Shown here piece after piece: positions 1-12,309 of a stretch of DNA of 64,000 bases. The position numbers were made by a program, and so were the translations under genes. The DNA is taken from NCBI RefSeq assembly GCF_949987515.2, contig NC_082692.2:91521488-91585487 (forward strand), given 5' to 3'. Within the stretch, counting starts at the first letter, position 1; each line of letters starts with the position of its first letter. Source of the stretch: Delphinus delphis. Its lineage: Eukaryota; Chordata; Mammalia; Artiodactyla; Delphinidae. The notes under the pieces are model-generated. The model had not been told where the DNA came from, did not search any database, and saw only the letters and a list, made by a program, of their open reading frames with translations.

Positions 1-106
1 AGAAACAACTTAAACTTTTAGGCCAGGTTAATTGTTTCTCAACATGGAAAACTACTCAGAGTTGTAACGTCAGTTCCTCACAGTGACTTAGAGCCCAGAG
101 TAATAC

Positions 107-173
107 AGCTCTCTATACGGTGCCCTATATATGGCTCTCTATACGGCTCTCTATACGGCTCTCTATATGGTGC
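107..173. repeat. 12-bp tandem repeat (minisatellite-like)
   Basis: About four imperfect copies of a 12-base unit (GGCTCTCTATAC), with two variant copies reading CAGCTCTCTATACGG at the left and CTCTCTATATGG at the right. Two central copies are identical, so the array has expanded recently by slippage or unequal exchange. No coding or transposon context is visible. Confidence 0.85.
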
Positions 174-1289
174 TTCCCCATTTGTGATATCAGAATATTC
201 AGTTACCTAGCTCACAGGCACACTGTTTACACTTAATGCTTGTAAAATGCCCAGGGCCCAAAACATGCTACATAAATGCAAAGTAGCAATATAAATTGTG
301 CTAAGAGAGATATTCCCCAGTTAACAGAAGGAACAGCATGCCTGCAAAGATACAACAAATGCTATAAAAGAAATGTTAATTTCTTTTCCTCCTCACCACA
401 TAATTTAAAAATTGCTTTACCCACATCCTATACTTTAGAGGTTATATTTTCTCTCAGAATCTCTGCACTTCAATCACTTGACTTTCCAAAGGTTATCATA
501 ACATGACCTTTTTTTTTTTTTTAAACCAAGCCACTTCCAGAGGATGACAGAAGAGTTTGTTAGAATTCCCATACAGTAACAAAATTCTCTGTGCTCTCGC
601 TGTCAGTCCTGAGAAAAATTGATTTTTCAAGTGCCCCTGATAAAGAATTTCAGTCATTTGGATTCTTTTTTTTTGGTCTTTATTGAAAAATAAAAAGAAG
701 TGTTTGGGGTTAAAGGTATAAATTGCCCTATTTAGGCACAGACACCAGTTTAGATCTTAGTAGCACATAGTGAAGATGAATGAAAAGCTAGCACCACACG
801 GATACTGCCAGGATGAGAGGTAGAAATCTCACCTGACAGGTGATCAGTGAGGCAGTAAAGGTTAGAAAAATGATTAATGTGGAGGCAGAAGAGCAAAGGA
901 CAGAAGAAAAGGCCCCAAAAGCAAAACTCTTTGGGGTGATTTCTTTTACTCACCACAAAGTAAAATGATCTAGATGTACCAAATTGTCTCTTGTAACTGT
1001 CACTACTGGTTGAAGGCCAAGTCAAAGCATTTTCAATTACTGACCTAGTTACATGCTTTGTTGTCATAATGGTGGTTTTCTATTTTTGTTTGGTTTTCAT
1101 TTCTGTTTTGACTTTTAGCAATGAAAATTAATTTTGGACTAAAGTGCTAAGAAATGGGGTAGAAAGATATTTTTCATTAACTAAGAGTTGGTGAACATTA
1201 ACGAATGATAATATACAACAAAGGAGATTACAAAACAGCATGAAATACAACCCATTTATTTTTAAAAGATGGCTATGTTGTATTCAATG
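174..1289. other. unassigned non-coding stretch
   Basis: No gene or recognisable repeat. It contains a 14-base T run at 509-522 and a shorter T run near 667-674. Open frames are short and have no protein-like character. Confidence 0.55.
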
Positions 1290-1455
1290 GTGCTTTGATG
1301 GTGCTTCCTATAGGCCAGACACTCTTCTGAGGGCTTAACATTTAACTCATTGACTCCTCATTCTATAGGTGGATACCAATAACCATCTAATACATGAGGA
1401 AACAGAGGCACAGGGAGAGGTTAAGGAAACTTCCTGTGGTCTCAGTAAGATGGAA
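1290..1455 (-). repeat. MIR SINE, antisense copy
   Basis: This is a diverged mammal-wide interspersed repeat read from its 3' side. Blocks resembling the antisense consensus appear in order: GCCAGACACTCTTCTGAGG, TTAACTCATTGACTCCTC, then ATGAGGAAACAGAGGCACAG and GGTTAAGGAAACTTCC. MIRs are extinct tRNA-derived SINEs shared by all placental mammals. The copy is inert, and divergence is high, as expected for its age. Confidence 0.85.
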
Positions 1456-1924
1456 AGAGAGAGACGGATGGGTGGATCAATCTACAATGATGCTTCCCGA
1501 GATATTAATGATGATTCCTTCTGAATATGGAAATAAGATTCTGTTATGCTCACCTTGTTAGTTAAAAATGCAGAAAAACATAAATATTTCCCATTGAAAA
1601 ACGTGTATCTTTACATTAGGAAATAAACATCAATGGTATTGTCATTTTGGGGGTAATATTTCATAGCCTGAACACAGCTTCATGCTTCTTTGATGATTCA
1701 GTTACCCCATCAAATACCTTAATCTGACTGTTGCACAGTCAACTCAAACTCAATCAGTTCCAAACGGATGGAAGTTCACCTTCTCTCCAGACCTTCTCCT
1801 CATCCCCATTCCTGTTCTTGCTGAGTGGTGCCGTCACACCGCCAGCCATACAAGAAAGAAACCTGGACATCACCTCAAGCAACTTACTCATTCTGTCTCT
1901 ATCTGGACAGTAGGTGAGCAAGCT
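1456..1924. other. unassigned non-coding stretch
   Basis: No gene or repeat could be supported. The sequence is AT-rich and looks unique. Confidence 0.5.
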
Positions 1925-2432
1925 CAATTAATTTCACCACCGCCTGGGTCTCAAACCTATACCCTCCTCCTGTTTGCCCTTTCTCCATCACCATCTTTAC
2001 CAACCTCATTAAAACTCTCAGTATATTCTGCGAGCATTTTTGCAATAGCTTCCTAACTGCTTTTGCTCCCTCCACCCATCACATTCACTCTCTTCTCTCC
2101 ATCCTTCTAATCTACCTTCCACCTTGCCTACAAAGCTACCTTTGTGGGAATATAACCGTATCATCCTCCTGATTAAAAATCTAGTGCTGCTCCTTCTTAC
2201 AAAAAATAAAAACCAAACTCCTTCACGTTAAACAGAAGGCCCTCCATGATCTGGATCACGCATACCTTTCTCATTGATAGCACACGCCTCCCTGTTGCTC
2301 TGTTTCCTCCTGCATGGAGTTTTCTGGGCTTACACAACCATATACTAAGGTTTCCCACCTCCAGAACTTGACTTATACTATTCTCTCTGTCTGCAATGCC
2401 TTCTGCTGGATTTAAGTCTTTCTACTCTTAAG
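1925..2432 (+). repeat. L2 (LINE2) 3' portion, sense
   Basis: The stretch follows the L2 3' region. A pyrimidine-rich part leads to TAGCTTCCTAACTGC, then TAATCTACCTTCCACCTTGC. A block equivalent to the consensus 'aaaccctccagtggctccc' is followed by AAAACCAAACTCCTTCACG and GGCCCTCCATGATCTGGATC. It ends with CTGTCTGCAATGCCTTCTGC. L2 is an ancient extinct LINE and this copy has no intact reading frame. Confidence 0.75.
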
Positions 2433-2725
2433 CCCTAGAACAAAGCCTAGCATCCATTCATTATTCAATTAATATTTATTAGCCACTTGTTAGGCATCAA
2501 GCAATTTGGCCAAGCAGGTAATATAAAAGTAAACCTAATTAGACCTGATTCTTGCAAAAGGTGACCAACTCCCTCCCGTTTGCCCAGAACTTTCCCAGTT
2601 TTAGCACTACAAGTCTCACATTCCAGGAAGCCCTTCAGCCCTGGACAACCCAGGGCAGTTGATACCTCATTCCTGCATTCCATAAACTTACATTCTAACC
2701 AGAGAAGTTGGTTAATAAATGGCCG
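2433..2725 (-). repeat. L2 3' end, antisense, split by a MITE
   Basis: The left part (about 2440-2550) resembles the antisense L2 terminus (ATTAATATTTATTAGCCACT, TTAGGCATCAAGC). The match resumes near 2685 with CATAAACTTACATTCTAACC, the expected next block. The interruption holds a separate inverted-repeat element (2555-2685). This copy faces the sense L2 immediately to its left. Confidence 0.6.
2555..2685. mobile_element. short inverted-repeat DNA element (MITE)
   Basis: About 105 bases can fold on themselves. GGTGACCAACTCCCTCCCG on the left is roughly complementary to CCCAGGGCAGTTGATACC on the right, and GTTTGCCCAG pairs with CTGGACAAC. The core (TTTTAGCACTACAAGTCTCA) matches a small, widespread mammalian palindromic repeat whose ends read TAGGGTGACCAA. 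I do not recall its database name with certainty. It has no coding capacity. Confidence 0.55.
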
Positions 2726-3114
2726 TTGAATGAAATTAGTAAATAGAGATTTCTTTTTATAGCGTCTGAGGATGGTCATTATACACATCTTTTATCTTTA
2801 TATAATTTTACAATAAACCTGAAGTCAACTTTATGATGAAGAGAAAAACACTAAGTAGCATAATACACTAAACACAAATCGTAACACGAAGTGAACCAGA
2901 TTATCTGACTTGCAGAGTACAGAGGAAGCCAGAGCAGCTTGTGAAGGGCTCCCTGAAGAGAGGCAGGTGAGAAGGGAACAAATCTTTGTCTCCCACCAAG
3001 GAAGTGGAAACTGAGCTTGTGCCTATTCCCATGACACATGGCCAGCAGGACAAAATGCTCCTGAAACGGTTTCAAGGGAGGATGCAGTGGAAATACAGGA
3101 AATAAGAGAGAGGG
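2726..3114. other. unassigned non-coding stretch
   Basis: No gene or recognisable repeat. Confidence 0.5.
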
Positions 3115-3290
3115 AGTTCTCAGCCTCTGTCACTGAAACTCTTCGTTATTCTCATCTGTAAAAGGGAGGTAATAAAGATACCTAACTCACAAATTTTTTT
3201 AAAAGATTAAGTTAATTCAATGTATCTAAAGTGCTTTGGACAGTGCCTGGCACATGGTAATACTTGGTCAGTAGTAGTTAATACCACCAC
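3115..3290 (+). repeat. MIR SINE, sense copy
   Basis: Consensus blocks in sense order: TTCTCATCTGTAAAAGGGAG, ATACCTAACTCACAA, AAAGTGCTTTGGACAG, TGCCTGGCACATGGTAATAC. The tRNA-derived head is not clearly preserved. This is an extinct mammal-wide SINE. Confidence 0.85.
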
Positions 3291-4869
3291 AACCTCACTA
3301 CTCAGCCTAAATGTGGACCAGAAACACATGCAGAGGAGCTGGAGACAGTGGGGCTGAAGGAGCTCAGCATCTCTATTCTCTGCCTTATCCAAGAACAGGA
3401 CTATGGCAGGAGGGTAGAAAGAGGGCTTGGATTTCTACGCCTACCAGGTTTCCCAGCATGCACTGGGGAGCAAAACAGTTTAAGACTTAACCTTCAAACC
3501 TACCCTACTTCAACTCCTGAAAACACCTGCATCCCCATGAATATGTGCTGACAGGATCACATTTTTAAAAGATGGGTCATGCACTGAGAAAGAAATCTCC
3601 CTTTCAAAATATTCCAAGACAAACTATTCTATATTAATAATAAAAATAAAACTTGGTAAATAAGGAAATTATTTTTCATTCTTTAGCTAAACATTATTGA
3701 ACTTGAAAGGCATGGTAAATTGAGACTTTTTCACACAGATTAAAATTATCTCTGATAAACCAAGAGCAAAACATGCATCTTTTGCCAAGAGGCTTAACAC
3801 ACAATCTGATATTTATACTCTAGAAAGAGGAATACAGTCATGTCCTTTTAAAAGTTAGTTGAATTAAACAGGCAAAATAATTAAACTAAGTATATGCATT
3901 GAAAAGTTTCTGGCTCCCTTTAAAATAAAAAAATTGGTTATTCTGAGTTAACTGAAATATGGAGGAATAATACACTCAGGGCTCAGGCACCAAAAGTGCA
4001 ACCAGATGGTAAGACGAGTCCATCTGAGTTCAACGGTTTGCATTCCAACGATGCCCAGATGGGGTTCTGGAGTGTGGTGGGCCAATGCAGCACATGCTTC
4101 TTCTTCAAGCATCTTGCCCAAACATATGGCCTCAAGGAAGTACAGCTGATTATTGGGGATTGTAATTGAACTCAAATCTCAGTTACACTGATGGTTAAAA
4201 AATTTGAAAAACAGATGGTTTGAGTAAAGATTCACCAGGCAGAGGAAGGTAGAGGAGGGGTGGGGCTCTCTGCGTGGGAAAGACCAAAGACAAGCAATCA
4301 TCCCCGAGGGAAGCGCAGACGCTTTTCTCTAAGGCTTCTGCCAAGGCTCCTTTCCAAGAGCCCCTACTCTCACAGCTCTGGGCAAATGAGAAAATGGCCA
4401 GATTTTTCATGAACAAAACTGCATCCCACATTCCATCGGAGACTTTTCCAACCCTTTCCCCTACCTCTGCCTGCAGTACAACCAACAACCCCTTTTTGAT
4501 GCTGTGTGCGTATGTTTATATTTAAAGCCTAGGCACCACTTTTAAAAAGTCTAACTCTTTCCTGGACCACAGTGCCCGGGTTATTTTAACATTGCCTCAT
4601 TAGACACAAAAGTAGCCAATGGTTTACTAATCTGGTTTCCAATAGAAATCACAGCAGGCTGAATAGAAATCATTCAGTATCTCTAAAGAGAAATTGATTG
4701 TGAGCTTCCTTGTAGCTCTACAATCAGTAGACTAATAAGGCATGTACCATAGAAGGCCAAATGATAGTCCTTTAACCTAATTATCCAATACCAATGAATA
4801 CCAATGTGGCTAAAAATTCTTAAGAGCCTTAACAAGACTGAAGAAGGCTAGGAGAAGGCTAGATCTTGA
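3291..4869. other. unassigned non-coding stretch
   Basis: About 1.6 kb with no recognised repeat or gene. Open frames of 67-97 codons occur on both strands around 3350-4525, but they overlap each other and show no family motif. They are probably chance frames. Confidence 0.5.
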
Positions 4870-5310
4870 CCTCCCATGCCATCTCCTCCATTATTCTCTG
4901 TGCTTGGTCCCGCTGCATTTTTCTGTTCTTCCAACTAGCCAAGTTCTACATCTCAGAGCCTCGGGCACATCCCCCCAACACACACACACACACTGCTCCT
5001 GCTGCTTGCATGCTTTTACTACCCCTTTTTTGCTCAACTCAACTCTTTTGGTCTTTGAGCAACAGTTAATAACTTCCTTGGGAAGCCTTCCCTTTCTCTC
5101 CAGAACAACTGGGGACCCCATTATAGTTGCTGAGCCTGGAGTATTTTTCCCTTCACATGTCTCATTACAATTGCAGTCATTGTGTAATATGCGTCCCCCC
5201 CAGTTGGATGACAGTTTTAACTTACAGCTTCCTTCCAGTTCCTGATACAGTGCCTGGCATCTAGGACTTGTAAACGTATTTATATTGAATGGACATTCTT
5301 AATGAATGAC
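4870..5310 (+). repeat. L2 3' end, sense, with short CA repeat
   Basis: L2-type blocks include TTGGGAAGCCTTCCCTTTCT, CTCATTACAATTGCAGTCAT and the terminal CAGTGCCTGGCATCTAGGAC followed by ATTGAATGG. A CA dinucleotide run lies at 4977-4994. Frames crossing this region on both strands come from the repeat. Confidence 0.75.
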
Positions 5311-6654
5311 TGATGGGGTAAGTAGATGAGAGGCAGTGGGACCATGAATAGGGCAAAGGCCCTGATGCTGAACACATAGGTGTGGGCAACGCGAAGTAAA
5401 AATCTGTTAATGTCATGAGAAAAGTGAATCATCGATTTTCACTAAATTTGTTTCCAGAATTACCTTCTTTAAAAAAATACAGACAGTTGAACATTTAGCA
5501 GAGAATTTCATTGCTTTAATGCCAATTCCAGTGTGTTTTTGAAATTACAGTCCTTAAAATTTTGACATCTTCATGTGCCAAATGTTTATTAAATGTCTTA
5601 AAGTAAAGCCTCTCAATAACTAAAGTTGACAATTTTTTTTCTAATGTAATATTTAAAGATTTACAGAAACATAACATTTTCGCGCTGATTCGTGTTCATC
5701 TGAATATGACCTGTTCTTAGGAATTTTGAAAAAGGAGAAGAATATTGACAAGCCAATGCATAGTCCCTTCCTTAGCCTTATTGAAATGATTAAAATGCAG
5801 TAGAACACGGCTGTTCCACATACTTGGGAGGAGAAATACCAAACCGTGGTTCCCAAAAGACACTCACAAATAGGGCATGCTGGGGACACAACTGCCTTCT
5901 GTATGTAGTCACCATACTTCTCTCTGGCCATGCTGCTTTTCTAAAGGGCATTTCTCGATGTTTAATTTAGAATTTTATCCTTACATGAACCTGTAATCCT
6001 GAAGAGTCTAAAACATCATATTGGTTATGCATATGAGCCTCAATATAAAGTTGAATTACGAGGGTGACAGGCGAATGCCTAAAACTCCAGCTCAACAAAT
6101 TCAGTGTTTCATTCAATGGATGATAACAGAATCCTTTGTAAAGTTGCTTTACCTGTGTTTTTAATAACAAGGTGACAGTTGGGAAACTAATAAACTGTAA
6201 AGTCCATTATGGTTAAATGACAATTCTTGAACATGAACCTTGTAATATATTCATTTATAAAAACCATTTCATTCATTTAAATATCATTAAACCATGGCAG
6301 AATAAAAATGAGTTGTCTCCTCATGGGCTCAGGTGTAGGAGAATAAAGTTATTACTCATGTTGGCTAGTAATTCGGTTTGGACCCAGATGTCTGATGGTG
6401 GCGAGCTGTTCCTGTCATCACCCAGGGTACGGAGTCAAATCAAGGAGTGTGTCAGTTTCCCAGGGTAAAACTGGGGAAACTCATTTTACTCCCTATCGCA
6501 CAGTCAGAAAAACAGTGAAGCATAATTAAAATCTTTCTCCTATTATCCTCGCTGTCTATGTCCTCTTCCATGATTCTCACTGTGTGGGGACTGACCATTA
6601 ATTGAGAGAAGCTGTGGGAGTTTCCTTCAGAAATCAACTCTCTCCTCCCCATTG
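5311..6654. other. unassigned non-coding stretch
   Basis: No supported gene or repeat over about 1.3 kb. The sequence is AT-rich with scattered short frames. Confidence 0.5.
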
Positions 6655-6860
6655 CCCTAGCTCACTTTCACATTCTTCCTCATCTGGAGTACTGCTCTAG
6701 GAGCTGGTCTCCTGGCCCTGGGGACCTTCTCTTTCCAACCAATTTACTCCACTGTCATTTTCCTAAATATATCATATTTCTGCTTAAAATTCCTCAGGGC
6801 AATATTTAAACTCCAAAGCATGGCAGAGAAAGGTCTTCATGTTTGCCTCCTCTCAATTCC
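6655..6860 (+). repeat. L2 fragment, sense (diverged)
   Basis: It resembles an internal part of the L2 3' region: GGAGCTGGTCTCCTGGCCCT, TCTGCTTAAAATTCCTCAGG (consensus 'ctgcttaaaaccctcca') and AACTCCAAAGCATGGCA. It is short and diverged. Confidence 0.55.
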
Positions 6861-8714
6861 TGAAGCATGTCACGTGAAAGTCATAGAGGGAAGGAAGCAG
6901 TGTGTACCCAGCAGTCTCCAAAGGGGTAACTTACATGGGTAAGCTGAAAAAATTTCAGGAAATATGTAAACTCTGTTTCTGACCTAATTAGGTTGATAAA
7001 TCATTTCCTACAATAACACTATGAATTCAGGAAAAGAGCCAGAAGTTGAGGACGTGATGAATCACATTTTTTTTCTCCAAAGAAACAAAGAATTTACTCA
7101 AACTAGCCTAGTCAAAACTCCTTTCTGGAGATTGTCTGCGTTTACTATGTGCCTGGGATGTCTGATTGCTATATTTGCTTAGTCTTTATTGCGTTCTTGT
7201 CTATAGAGCTAAATTAAGGAGGGAGTCAGCTGGACAGCTGCCTGGGACATCAGGCACATTAAAACATCCCTAGGATAAACTGTAAATACGATCCTAGTTA
7301 ACTCAGGCTTCCACATGAGACCACTAAAATAATTGGCAAAAGTCGGCAACATTCTCAACTGGAAATTGTGAAAACACTTCTCCCGGTGCTGAACTTGCTC
7401 TGTTGAGTTACTTGCAAAGCATGATTGCAAATTGCACGTGGCAATTACAGGCTGCTCCAGTAGCCTTGAGACAGGCCAGCTGAGAGTCAGTTGACGTTTT
7501 AAAACTAAGACATGGTAAAGTGTTTTCTTTTTTGGTTTTTAATCTAAAAAAAGTGATTTAGTTCATTATCTAAATTTCAACCCTTGGAATATGGCCCTAA
7601 GAAACACTCTGTTTCAAAAACTTAAATATCAATTGGAAGAGAGAACAAGAATTGTGAAAGGTAGAAAATGATTTGTCAACCAGAAGACCAGAAAATTAGA
7701 ATTTGGGGTTATAATTTGAACAAAATGTAACACATTTACCTAAGTAAGTTACTTCTTTTCTTTGTGATTATGGGTGACTGCTAATCTCCAGTTATTGGTG
7801 ATTGAGAAAAAACTCTGAAAGACAAATAATTTCAACCAAGTTAAAAAGTTGGCCAGAAATGTATATAACCTGTCAATAGAAAAGCCAGTTCTTTTGGTGT
7901 CTCTTAAATAAATGTTAAGTACATCTTTGGAGAACATCAACTCGAAGGAGTATCCCCATATGGTTAGACTGTCTGAAGTGCCCACTTGTCTCCATCCATC
8001 CTGGTCCCGGGTACACGCACTTTCACCCTTGACAAAAGAGAGCTAGAGAGGTTAATACCATCAAGAGGCTATTTCCAAGGAATAATTTTGTCAGAAGCCT
8101 GACAGCAAGAGATAGTATTTCCATCCTGGATCCTTAGAGGTTAGCAATAGCCCATAGCCTCTAAGCCTCATAGCAATAGCCCACTTTTTTGTTGAAAAGT
8201 GTCTTTTTTTTTGGTTTTTAGTTTTTTGATATAAATTGACAGATGGCATGAAATAGAGATGGGTAATAAAAATACTAGATAGCAGAATCAGGAACCCAAG
8301 AGCTTGAAATGAGCTGATATGAAAAAGGTGAACTTAGTAAGACTAAATATAGTAGAAATAGGGTTTAAGTTCTACACTTAGACATAAGAAGGAGAAAAAG
8401 AAAAAAAATACAGAATGAAGGAGGCAAAACTAATATGTGAACAAAAGTACAGAGTTTTTATGTAAATGAGCAAAATAAAAGGAGGGAATGCAAAATATGG
8501 GTACTAATACTGTTTGAGGTTACATGCCTAATTGAAAATCTGATGAGGGAGGTCTATCACTTGTTTTACCATAACATGCCTGTAACAAACCAAATTTGGG
8601 ATTCAATATCAAGGGCCGAGGGAGACGTGAAGCCCATTTACAGATCCCCAAACTATTCATAGATCTCAGATTAAGACTCTGAATTAGAAGAACTATCTTA
8701 GAGTTCATACAACC
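6861..8714. other. unassigned non-coding stretch
   Basis: No gene or confident repeat over about 1.85 kb. A 13-base word (TAGCAATAGCCCA) occurs twice 29 bases apart, at 8142 and 8171, suggesting a small local duplication. T-rich patches occur near 7525 and 8200. Confidence 0.5.
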
Positions 8715-8915
8715 ATAGGTTTGAATACCAACTCCACCACTACTAAAAGGATGACATCGGTCACATTACTTAAACTTGATCAGCCTTAGAATCCTCATCT
8801 GCAACACAGGAATAAAAATATTTACCTTGCAGGGTAGTGTTATGGTTAAAATGAGATAATTATTTAATACAGATTCACCTCCCACTCAGTAAGTACTCCC
8901 TCAATGGTTGATTTT
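8715..8915 (+). repeat. MIR SINE, sense copy
   Basis: Ordered MIR blocks: GGTTTGAATACCAACTCCAC, GTCACATTACTTAAACTTG, AATCCTCATCTGCAACACAG, CTTGCAGGGTAGTGTTATGG, and CAGTAAGTACTCCCTCAATG. The B-box-like part of the tRNA-derived head is still visible, so the copy is nearly full length. Confidence 0.85.
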
Positions 8916-9009
8916 CATGGAGAAGATGGTAACATGGAAGAGGGACCCATGTGTCGTGTATGACTCAAAGGCAGCTATGCAGGGCTAGAATTTTGTTCAA
9001 AATAAAGTG

Positions 9010-10140
9010 AAGTTTAAATTGGTTTAGCTGGTATGCAAAACAGTATAAAATTCCTCAAAAAATTAAAAATGGAACTACTATATGATCTAGCAATTCCACT
9101 CCTATATCTGAAGAAAACAAAAACCCTAATTAGAAAATATATATGCACTCCTGTATTCATTACAGCATTATTTACAAGAGCCAACACATGGAAGTAGCCT
9201 AAGGATCCATAAATAGATGAATGGATAAAGAAGATATAGTGTAGATATACAATGGAATATTACTCAGCCATAGAGAAGAATAAAATAATGCCATTTGCAA
9301 CAACATGGATGGACCTGGAGGGTATTATGCTAAGTGAAATAAGTCAGAGAAAGACAATACTGTATGATTTCATTTATATGTGGAACCTAAACACAAAACA
9401 AATGAACAAACATAACAAACAGAAAGAGTTATAGATAACAGAGGACACAACAGGCAGTTGCGAGAGTGGAAATGGGTGGGGGGAGGAAAGAAATAGGTGA
9501 GAGAGATTAAGAGATATAAATTCAGTAGCAAAATAAATGAGTCATGGATATGAAGCATACAGTGTAGGGAATACAGTCAAAAATTATTAATGTCTTTGTA
9601 AGGTGATAGATTGTAACTAGTCTTATCGTGGTCTGAAACGTACAGAAGCATGAAATCACTCTTATATAATAAGAGCTAACATAGTGTTGTAGGTCAATTG
9701 TACTTCAAAAACAAACAAGCAAACTCATAGAAAAAGAGATAAGATTTGTGGTTACCAGAGGCAGAGGACGAGGGGAGGGGGAATTGGATGAAGGTGGTCA
9801 AAAGGTACAAAATTTCAGTTAAAAGGTAACTAAGTACTGGGAATGTAATGTACCACATAGTAAATATAATTATTACTGCTGAGTGTTATATATGAAGATT
9901 GTTAAGAGAGTCAATCCTAAGAGTCATTATCACAAGAAGAAAACATTTTTTTCTATTTCTTTAATTTTATATCTATGTGAGATGGTGGATGTTCATTAAG
10001 CTTATTGTGGTCAACATTTCATGGTGTACGTAAGCCAAATCATTATGCTCTATACCTTCAATGTGTATAGTGCTGTATGTCAATTATATCTCAATAAAAC
10101 TGGAAGAAATACAATAAAATAAAGCATAGATAGTCCAAAA
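9010..10140 (+). mobile_element. L1 LINE, 5'-truncated older copy (end of ORF2 plus 3' UTR)
   Basis: A 5'-truncated L1 in sense orientation. The end of ORF2 is readable near 9252-9395. It contains MEYYSAI, FATTWMDLEGIML and SEISQ, the conserved C-terminal signature of L1 ORF2 (endonuclease and reverse transcriptase protein). A frameshift follows, so the frame is dead. Two 3' UTR modules follow, one ending in GGTCAATTGTACTTCAAAAA (about 9690-9710) and one ending in CAATTATATCTCAATAAAAC (about 10080-10100). This two-part arrangement is what I remember of L1MA-type tails. No clear TSD was found. Confidence 0.9.
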
Positions 10141-11009
10141 AATAAAAGAGAGAAATAAAGCATTCCACTTGTTGGAGCTACCCCCATCAAATCAACTTTC
10201 TCTTGAGGTACTGAGGCTTCCATTGGTGGATATGGTCAACCAGAATCTGAAGAACTGGTTATCAGAGACAGCATAAACAAGGAAACAGAGGGTGGCATTA
10301 AATCAAAATAGGCCAGCCTGGGTCTGTGCACACCTGGCAGGGGGTCACAGTATGGCGGGTGAGAGGTGTGGGAAGAGCATAGCATGGACCAGATCTCTGT
10401 TTCCAAATTGAGACATGATGTTTGTGAACTGTCAGCCTTGTTCGGTAGTTGACATCTTTTTTACTCCTATTCATAACTTGAATGCAAATAAACATCCTCT
10501 GAAAAGTGTGAAATGTTTATGATTGAGAACACTGTACATTATTAGATGTCTTTAGTAACTGATGGCTTATAAAGTTTGACTGATTTTAGTATCATGTTTC
10601 TTTTAAAACATCTTAACTACTCTGCTTACATGATAGATTTCCATGGGAAATAACGTTTTCTGTTAAAAGGAAAAGACTGGGAACTGAAGGATTCAAAGCT
10701 CCCCCCCATAAGGTCACTTCCTAAACCGAAGTTTTCAGATTTGGTAATCCCTAAGGCTAATGAGAATTCTAAAATAAGGGGGTGAGGAAGAGGGAATCTG
10801 GGAAAGGAAAGGGTGTTCTGAATATATCACATCTCAGGCGCTGTACCGGAAGGATGTGGGCAAATCTGTCACGGCCTCATGAACATATTCTGCAAATGAC
10901 AAAACTATTCTCTCTGACAAGCTCTTGGGATGCAACACAGCACAGTGTATCCTTTTAAGGCAGTCTCAGGGATGGGGAGGGAAGAAGGAAGCTATGAAGA
11001 CGAGGTAAG
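10141..11009. other. unassigned non-coding stretch
   Basis: No gene or confident repeat. A 65-codon minus-strand frame (10298-10495) has no recognisable motif. Confidence 0.5.
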
Positions 11010-11495
11010 ACAAGGAATATGACAGATGCATCCATCATACAGAGTGAAGTTAAGGCAGAAAGAGAGAAACAAATACCACATGGTAACACACATATATGGA
11101 ATCTAAAAAAAAGGGTGCTGATGAACCTAGTGGCAGGGCAGGAATAAAGACGCAGACATAGAGAACGGACTTGAGGACACGGGGGTCGGGGGGGTGGGGA
11201 GAGGAAGCTGGGACGCAGTGAGAGAGTGGCATGGACATACATACACTACCAAATATAAAATGGATGGCTAGTGGGGAGTGGCTGCATAGCACAGGGAGAT
11301 CAGCTGGGTGCTATGCGACCACCTAGGGGGATTGGATAGGGAGGGCGGGAGGGAGACGCAAGAGGGAGGGGATGTAGGGATATATGTATACGTATGGCTG
11401 ATTCACTTTGTTGTACAGCAGAAACTAACACAATATCGTAAAGCAATTATATTCCAATAAAGATATATAAAAACAAACCCCAATAAAACAAGGAA
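11010..11495 (+). mobile_element. young L1 3' end (cetacean-type) with TSD
   Basis: A 5'-truncated L1 in sense orientation. It starts near the ORF2 stop and continues through the G-rich 3' UTR (11177-11210) to AAGCAATTATATTCCAATAA and a short A-rich tail. Strong 3' UTR words are CTACCAAATATAAAATGGAT, GCATAGCACAGGGAGATCAG and GAAACTAACACAATATCG. An 8-base duplication ACAAGGAA lies at 11010-11017 and again at 11488-11495, consistent with target-primed insertion. The same subfamily recurs near 20.1, 27.0, 46.4 and 47.9 kb. Confidence 0.9.
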
Positions 11496-12309
11496 GTCAA
11501 TCTACAGGATTGAAGACTTCTAAGCTTGTACTTTCAAAACATGTATGAATATTGCCACTTGTGATAAAGGAAACGACTGTGCTTGCTAATCAAGTAATGT
11601 ATGGGTTCTTTCTGAAAGAAGTAATTTTCTGATTCTTGGAGATACCCTATCACTGGAAGTCATGCTTACTATTTGAAGGGAATAGCAACTTCAAATGAGA
11701 CCGCGTTCCCCATTCTCAGCTTAGCTTCCTGGAAGCTCATGAATTAGGTAGCCACCTGAGCCCTCCTGCACGCCCACTTCAACACTCTAAACATTACGTT
11801 TTTAATGACAGCTGAGAGTTCTCACTCGTGTCTGTTGACAGAAGCTGCTGATAATGCACTGTCATAGCAATCTGGTAAGAACTAGTGGGATGCGGTTTTT
11901 TGTACTACTTCCCATGTGCAAAGTCACATTTACTATCTAACTGTATGCTTTAATGATTAAAAAATTAAGTAGAAAGTCTTGTTTCTCATTCTGCTTACCT
12001 CCACTAACAACCAATTTCTTAACCTCCTTTTCCTTATAGAACAAAAGGAATTTATTTTTCTACAGGAGGCTCATAAAAGAAATTTTAAATTTCACCAACT
12101 AAACAGTTTTCCTGTTAATTCATGAGCACCACCGAGTGTTTGCATGAGCCATGTTCCTTTCGAAAGATCCAACCTAAGAGCAGTCTCTCTCTATCGAGTA
12201 AAAACGCTATTGGGCTGGAGACCGCAAAGAAACACGTAGTAAATGAAAAAACAGAGGTAAGTCAACAGTATTAGTAACATTTGTAGAGCTAAAAGGTGTT
12301 ATTACAGTC
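11496..12309. other. unassigned non-coding stretch
   Basis: No gene or recognised repeat over about 800 bases. Confidence 0.5.

Noticed and set aside
9252..9434. Open frame beginning MEYYSAIEKNKIM as a host gene
   Set aside because: It is the conserved C-terminus of L1 ORF2 and is frameshifted. It belongs to the retrotransposon.
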